A DNA stretch of 64,000 bases from Magnolia sinica (Eukaryota; Streptophyta; Magnoliopsida; Magnoliales; Magnoliaceae), in contig NC_080577.1 of NCBI RefSeq assembly GCF_029962835.1, positions 5,084,001 to 5,148,000 on the forward strand, in the 5' to 3' direction. The notes under the pieces are model-generated. The model was not told where the DNA came from. It made no database searches and saw only the letters and a list, made by a program, of their open reading frames with translations. The first letter of the stretch is position 1. Each line of letters opens with the position of its first letter. Of this stretch, positions 58,760 through 64,000 are shown piece by piece. Position numbers and translations under genes: made by a program.

Positions 58760-60840
58760 TTAAAACAGGGCATCGTTTCTAACTAGTGTGAATGCAAACG
58801 AAATAGAAGAAATGTTGAATATTGAATAAGAAATTCAATCTTTATAAAACAAACTAAAATCCAACCATGGAATATTTAGATAAGAGATGGGTGATTTTGT
58901 AGAGCTTCACTAAGCCCACGTGTGTACAAGACGGCTTGTGTACACACCACACATCTCACTGTGGCTGACAGGTGCAATATCTGAGCCATCCATCAGGTGG
59001 GTCTGGCAATGTAGATGCTTTCATGAAAAAATAAATCTGGTGCGGACCATGAAGTTAGAAATAGTTGGGTGGCTAAAAATACTTCAGCCAACTCTTTTTT
59101 TCAGCTGTACATTTGTTTTGTATAACCCATGGCCCACCTGACGAGTGGACCGCCTTGATTCTTGAGTGAGAGCATCTCCATAGTGGTTTGTACATGAGAA
59201 GGAACTGCAGAACATTCAACAATTTTCATGAGAAGGAACTGCAAAACATTCAAGAATTTTCAATTCTAAAATTGGCCTCAGAGAGATAGAGATACTAAGA
59301 GAGAGAGAAAAACACTCATTGTTTGAAACAGAAATCCAAATTCCCTAACAAGGCATTCAAAAGCTCTATCTTTCCTGAAAAAGCTTTCCATTGATAGATA
59401 ATCCACAGCCGTGTGTTTGGATACCATCCACGGAATGGACCCACTAGTTTAAACTGAAACTACAGCTCCAGGAAATCCCAAAATCCAATATAAAATCACT
59501 TAGAAAATATGATGAAGCCTCACTCAAGTTAGGAGCTTACAACATAACATTCACGACATTTGGGTCACAGGTTCAATCCCACATTATCCAAAAGCAAAGA
59601 GCTAGAACATGGTAAGCTGTTGCTCATTCACCATAACATGGCATGCATGGAAGCAGTTCAAAAATCACACTGATCTGATGATCTTAATCACCTGATTTCA
59701 CCTGATGAATTTGGACTGCTGAACGTGTTCTTTCAACAGCCCAATCTATGGCATTTGACGGTTAGGATTATCTGGTAAGTGTGATTTATGGATATGCTCC
59801 ATCCACGGTCTAGTTCCCAAATCAAAATACAACTTTACCATGAAAATCAAAGGAAAAATCATTAGAGACCAAATCATGGAAAATCACCAAAACCCATTGC
59901 GAAATCAGCAGCAAAACACTCAAACAGACCGACAGCCTCTCATAAATCACATAGGCAACACCATCCCCAATTCAAACACTATGCATGTCACCAGGAAAAC
60001 AAGAAACCCAATTGAAGTTTCCCGCCATAATAATCACCAACCGAGTTTTGCCTCTGTTGTGACTCAGGATCCAGTGTATGTCACCGTCCACTGGGGCCCA
60101 CATACTGAGTGGTCCAATTATCAGAACCATCCATTTTAAGAACTCTATGCTATACAGGCCACCATTGAACTGATTTCAACCATCACTATTGTAGATGAAT
60201 TTAGAACAATGAAAAGAAGAACTTCAATAGCTCGCATTCAGCTTTAAAAATTAAAGGTTAGGATCCTTACTGAAGGGTGATTATGAAAGAATCACTTATT
60301 TATGATAGTAACTAGAATATGGTCGTTCAGACCATTCGACCATTTTAGCATGTGGGTCCCAATGGGTGATGAAAAGAACTTGATGGTTGAGTCGTTGACA
60401 GAGGGAAAACGAACTCATAATAACCATGATAGCCCCAAGGCCAATTCCAGTCCACCATAATCAGCAAGTAAAAAGAAACCAATCTCAAAGAAAGAGACAG
60501 TCCCACTTCTTAAAACCCCTCAAAATCACCACAGAAATCAAAACTCAATTCAAATTCCACCACAACCCCATAAATCTCAAAACCTAATTCAAAATTCACC
60601 ACAGCCCCGGAAAAACCAAAACCGAACTCAAAATTTCACCATTACCACCCAACTTCCTCATTACATTTAAAAATTAAAAAAATAAAATAAAAAAAATCAT
60701 CATAATCAGACCAAATAACAAAAACCCAATTCAAAAAATTCCCATACCCACCCAAAGAACCAAAACCAAGTTCAAAGATTCCCAAAAATCATATAATTTC
60801 CACCAACAGTCACCAAAAAAACTGCCAATGACAGAAACGA
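58760..60840. other. Upstream region of gene 3, probable leader intron
   Basis: The DNA contains intergenic-type repeats (58960-59160; 59640-59800) and an A- and C-rich stretch from 60480 to 60800 with repeated CCAATTCAAAA/AAACCC wording. The + strand frame at 59840-60139 has no domain and is taken as chance. Confidence 0.4.
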
Positions 60841-60844
60841 TACC

Positions 60845-60920
60845 TGCGTAACAGAGTTATTGCGAAGAGAGAAATACGTTGTAGTTGAAATTCAGAGGTT
60901 ATTATTAGATTAGATTGCAT
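60845..60920 (-). other. Possible 5' noncoding exon and promoter of gene 3
   Basis: On the minus strand a good donor (CGCAG/GTATCG, boundary 60845/60844) could pair with an acceptor near 58725 (TGCTTCAG/CAACATG) just above the ATG at 58693. A TATA-like TATATATTG lies near 60943-60950. This would give a 2.1-kb intron in the leader. The only support is these signals. Confidence 0.35.
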
Positions 60921-62386
60921 GGAACATCCAAACGCTTCCTACAATATATAGAATCTTACAGACGCAATTTCTCTCTTATCTTTTCGAATCCAAAGAATCT
61001 CTGACGGAGAGATCGGTGACGAGTGCCGACTCTTCCGCATCTATCCTTATGAGAATCGCTAATTCCAGGCGCCCCAACATTCAAGCGCCAAATACAAACG
61101 CAGCAGATGTGCGGTTATGGAATCTCCGCGTGGGATCTGGGACGTTCATAAGGCAGTTATGTACACGAAGAAATGGACGGCTACGAAAATGACAACATTG
61201 GTCGACCATCAACATGCATGTGCTGCTCACGTGATGAGTGGACCCGCCTGATTTCTTAGATGGGGCCCATTCATCATGGGGATACATTATCATGTCCCTT
61301 ATCTCGTACGGGTCCGGGCCATCATGGCCCAAAACAAACAGACCCAAGCCCAGCCCGTGATGATTGTTCATGTCATGAGCTCAGGTCTGACCTGGGCTTC
61401 CTGCTTTTGTACACGATCTGAGCCGTTCATTAGGTGTCCACCATTTTGCATGATATATGGCAAAAATGCCCTTGAAATCCTAAACGGGTTGGGCCGGTCC
61501 AAGCTCAGTCTAGGATGACGGGCTCATAGACGTGGCCCGGTCCAAAGTGGGCTACGTCCAAAAGGCCAAGGGCCAGCCCAGCCCATTTACAGTTGGAATT
61601 TTGATACACGGTGGAGTATGATCCCGTCCATACTCATGAATTGAGTTACTGTACATGTGGTAGATAAGTCCTTCAATCCAACCCTTCCAAATTGTGGGCC
61701 GTACATTGAACGAGTGATTCTAAAAGTACAGTCGGTGTCCACCAATAGATGGCAATTTAAAGAAGTTCGATGGTCCAAATTCAACAAACACATGTCCATC
61801 AATATGGACGTTCTGGATTTGATGTAGGGAATTTTGAGGCACGTTCTTGCATGGTACAGAGGGTAAATCCAGTCCATTTATCAGGTAGGGCGCACTGTGA
61901 GGATGCTCTGGGGTAAAAGTCAGGCCGGTCCAATCAACTACACGTGTACATTTGAATGGGAACCATTGGCCTTTTGTTCTAACCGTCCATCTTGTTTACA
62001 CACGTGTTCCACCTGATGAGTAGACCAGTCTGATTTTGAGAGCGCCCTACCTGATAAAGGGCCTCCATCCCTCACACCTGTGCAATGTCGCACGTGTTTC
62101 ATGTGGGCACGGGCCTCCATCCGTTTTATAATACTGTAATTTGCATCTCCAGGGAATTATTTGATACTCTGGCAGTATACGACGCTTGATACGCAGGCAC
62201 TCAGAAATTGAACATGTGGCATGCATTAACTCAAAATCAGACGGCCTAAATTGTGGAACCCACAGCAAATAAGTCACAGCCTCATGATAAGAATGGTTGA
62301 ACGAAAGCTAACCTCTAATCCTCGGACGTTTTTTCTCCTGTAATAGGACCGTTGGAATTTGTCATTTCCACTGTCCAACTGAATGT

Positions 62387-62572
62387 CCACCAATCCGATA
62401 GTTGTATATACATCTAAACCAGGACCATCATTTGGCCAGTTCAATTTGAATTATTTGCGTGCCACGTGTACGAATTCTCTGGGCCCACCAATCCAATAAT
62501 TGTATATACATCTAAACCGGGACCCATAATTGGGATGGTTCAGTTTTAATTACTCGTGTGCCACGTGCGAGA
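62387..62572. repeat. 98-bp tandem duplication carrying GCCACGTG motifs
   Basis: The units start at 62387 and 62485 with CCACCAATCC(G/A)ATA(G/A)TTG and share GTATATACATCTAAACC and a final GTGCCACGTG. They differ at roughly one base in eight, so the duplication is not recent. Confidence 0.8.
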
Positions 62573-63634
62573 GATGTCGCAGCGCCTGCTTATCAACCAT
62601 CACGCTCTGCGTGAGTAACAAAGTTTTCTTGAGGCATCGAATAGACATTGGGAATTTGATGAAATGCCCTATTTTGGCTGGTTTGTATGCCTTTGGCAAT
62701 GGGAATCAAAGCAAGATGAAAAATAGCCATAAGGTTTGTGTTGATTAAGACCTCAGTTAAGAGATGATGTTGGACTCTTAATAGTTTTTTTTTAAAAAAA
62801 ATTTAAAATATAAATGATATGGTACAAGGCATCTTTCGTCGTCGATTCATTACGTGTAGTAAATCTAATCCGTGTGAAAAAGTTAAAAATAGCATTATCC
62901 ATTCATGTGGTAGGCCAAACCTGTATGTCAGATCATATATTTGGCTGGTCATTGATTTTAATAATGTGGCCCACCAAATGCTTAGATCAGCATGATGATG
63001 CCAACTGTTTGAACGGCTCTGATGTCTTGCACATGTGACAAGTCGGCAAAGAAACAAGTGTTGTACAGTAAGCTTATGTTACTCGGGTCGATGTATGATG
63101 ATGGTCATCTGAGCCTCATCCTAACTAATTTTATGTTACACTGTTCTGTTCTACCCCATCATTTCTTTAATAAGAATATTTGATTTGACGTCACCCAACA
63201 TCACCATCACCATCACCTTCTTTTCTTTTCTTTTTCTTTTGAAAAAAAAAAAAAAAAAAGACTTTAGCTGATCCAACACGTGAAATAGAACATCCATACC
63301 TTCCACCATCCTTGCTGATGAGACACGCAGGTGCAAGATCTATGAGATGCCCTAACCCCACGACAAAGTGACAAATCTCGTTCCCAGGAAATTCTTTAAT
63401 TTGAAGTTTTTGATGGAATATTATCAGAAAAAATCTCATAAAAAATAATTTTTTAAAATTATTTGTTATTTGTCAATACATAATTTAAACATATAATTAT
63501 ATAATGAATTAGTTAAAAATGTAATAACTTTTATGTTACTATGAGGATAACTTTGAGATAAGATTGCAAAAAGTAAAAACTACCAATTATTTGTAAATCT
63601 TAGGGTATAATTGTAATGCATCGTCCGTTTGCGA

Positions 63635-63647
63635 GGGGGGGGGGGGG
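63635..63647. repeat. Homopolymer G run
   Basis: Thirteen consecutive G in GCGAGGG..GGCGG, next to GC-rich sequence before M1 copy o. Confidence 0.9.
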
Positions 63648-63682
63648 CGGTGCGCTCTGTGGGTGTAGCATGGTGGTGGAGG

Positions 63683-64000
63683 GTAGGCGGGGCTCTGTGG
63701 GGCCCACTGTGATGTAAGTGTTTTATCCACACCGTTCATCGCTTTTCTCAGATCATTTTAAGGTATTACATAAAAATGAATCAGGTCCACAGCACCATTG
63801 GACCACACCAAAGGAAGATGCATTGATAATGACACGCACCGTTGAAACCTTTCTAAGGGCCACCGTGATGTTGTTTTTACCATCCAACCTATTCATAAGG
63901 TCATGTAGACGTGGATGAAGTGAAAAAAACAAATATCAGCTTGATACGAATAGGTTGGATTGAACGTCCACCTTCCCAAGAAATTTTTAATGGTGAATGT
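63683..64000. mobile_element. Foldback MITE, family M1, copy o, cut by the window edge
   Basis: The left part reads GGGGCTCTGTGGGGCCCACTGTGATG and the body passes the M1 centre (CACCGTGATGTTGTTTTTACC). The right end is outside the window. Confidence 0.75.

Larger units (their letters stand above)
61050..63680. other. Intergenic DNA right of gene 3
   Basis: Contains a short tandem duplication (62387-62572), an A run (63241-63259) and a G run (63635-63647). Phrases such as CACCTGATGAGTAGACCAG recur within it and near 59140. No exon, tRNA or TE domain is recognised. Confidence 0.4.

Noticed and set aside
59840..60139. 99-codon + strand ORF
   Set aside because: No domain, low-complexity composition, and placed in the probable leader intron of gene 3.

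Overview
This window looks like nuclear DNA of a woody flowering plant. It has intron-rich genes with GT-AG introns, LTR retrotransposons with plant-type Ty3 and Ty1 domains, and very many short inverted-repeat elements. One foldback family, with GGGCCCACC ends and a repeated CCGTCCATCC motif, occurs about sixteen times. I associate that family with magnoliid trees, but this is an impression and not a demonstrated assignment. No plastid, mitochondrial or bacterial sequence was recognised.

Three host loci are supported. (1) On the + strand, 612-5642, a five-coding-exon gene for a small basic Ser/Arg/Pro-rich protein of 152 residues; its 4.3-kb last intron holds several MITEs. (2) On the - strand, 16202-22571, a complete ten-exon alpha/beta hydrolase gene of 401 codons with a GHSMG nucleophile elbow and a probable C-terminal membrane segment. 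(3) On the - strand, 56531-58693, a membrane-anchored plant protein with a WW..TAD segment and a conserved C-terminal tail; it carries one frame break and one in-frame TGA, so it looks like a decaying copy.

The rest is mostly mobile DNA. A 5.9-kb Ty3/Gypsy element (6283-12177, TSD AGAAA) has two equal 703-bp LTRs and a pol gene broken mainly by TGA codons. A Ty1/Copia element (25435-41769, TSD CCAAT, - strand) was split by a second Copia element (28520-38505, TSD GAAAA, - strand) with 2.1-kb LTRs and an extra ORF after RNase H. A further probable solo LTR lies at 44075-45839. Three hAT-type MITEs, one Mutator-type MITE (9-bp TSD) and one MITE sitting in a TA repeat have clear ends.

Layout: 1-5.6 kb gene 1; 6.2-12.4 kb Gypsy, apparently inside an older MITE; 13-15 kb foldback MITEs; 16.2-22.9 kb hydrolase gene and its promoter; 23.3-25.1 kb a run of foldback MITEs; 25.4-41.8 kb nested Copia elements; 42-47 kb MITE, solo LTR and unassigned DNA; 48-54 kb dense foldback MITEs; 54-56.5 kb AT-rich DNA; 56.5-61 kb gene 3 and its upstream region; 61-64 kb intergenic DNA ending in a truncated MITE. 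All exon borders were placed by eye from frame continuity and splice dinucleotides.
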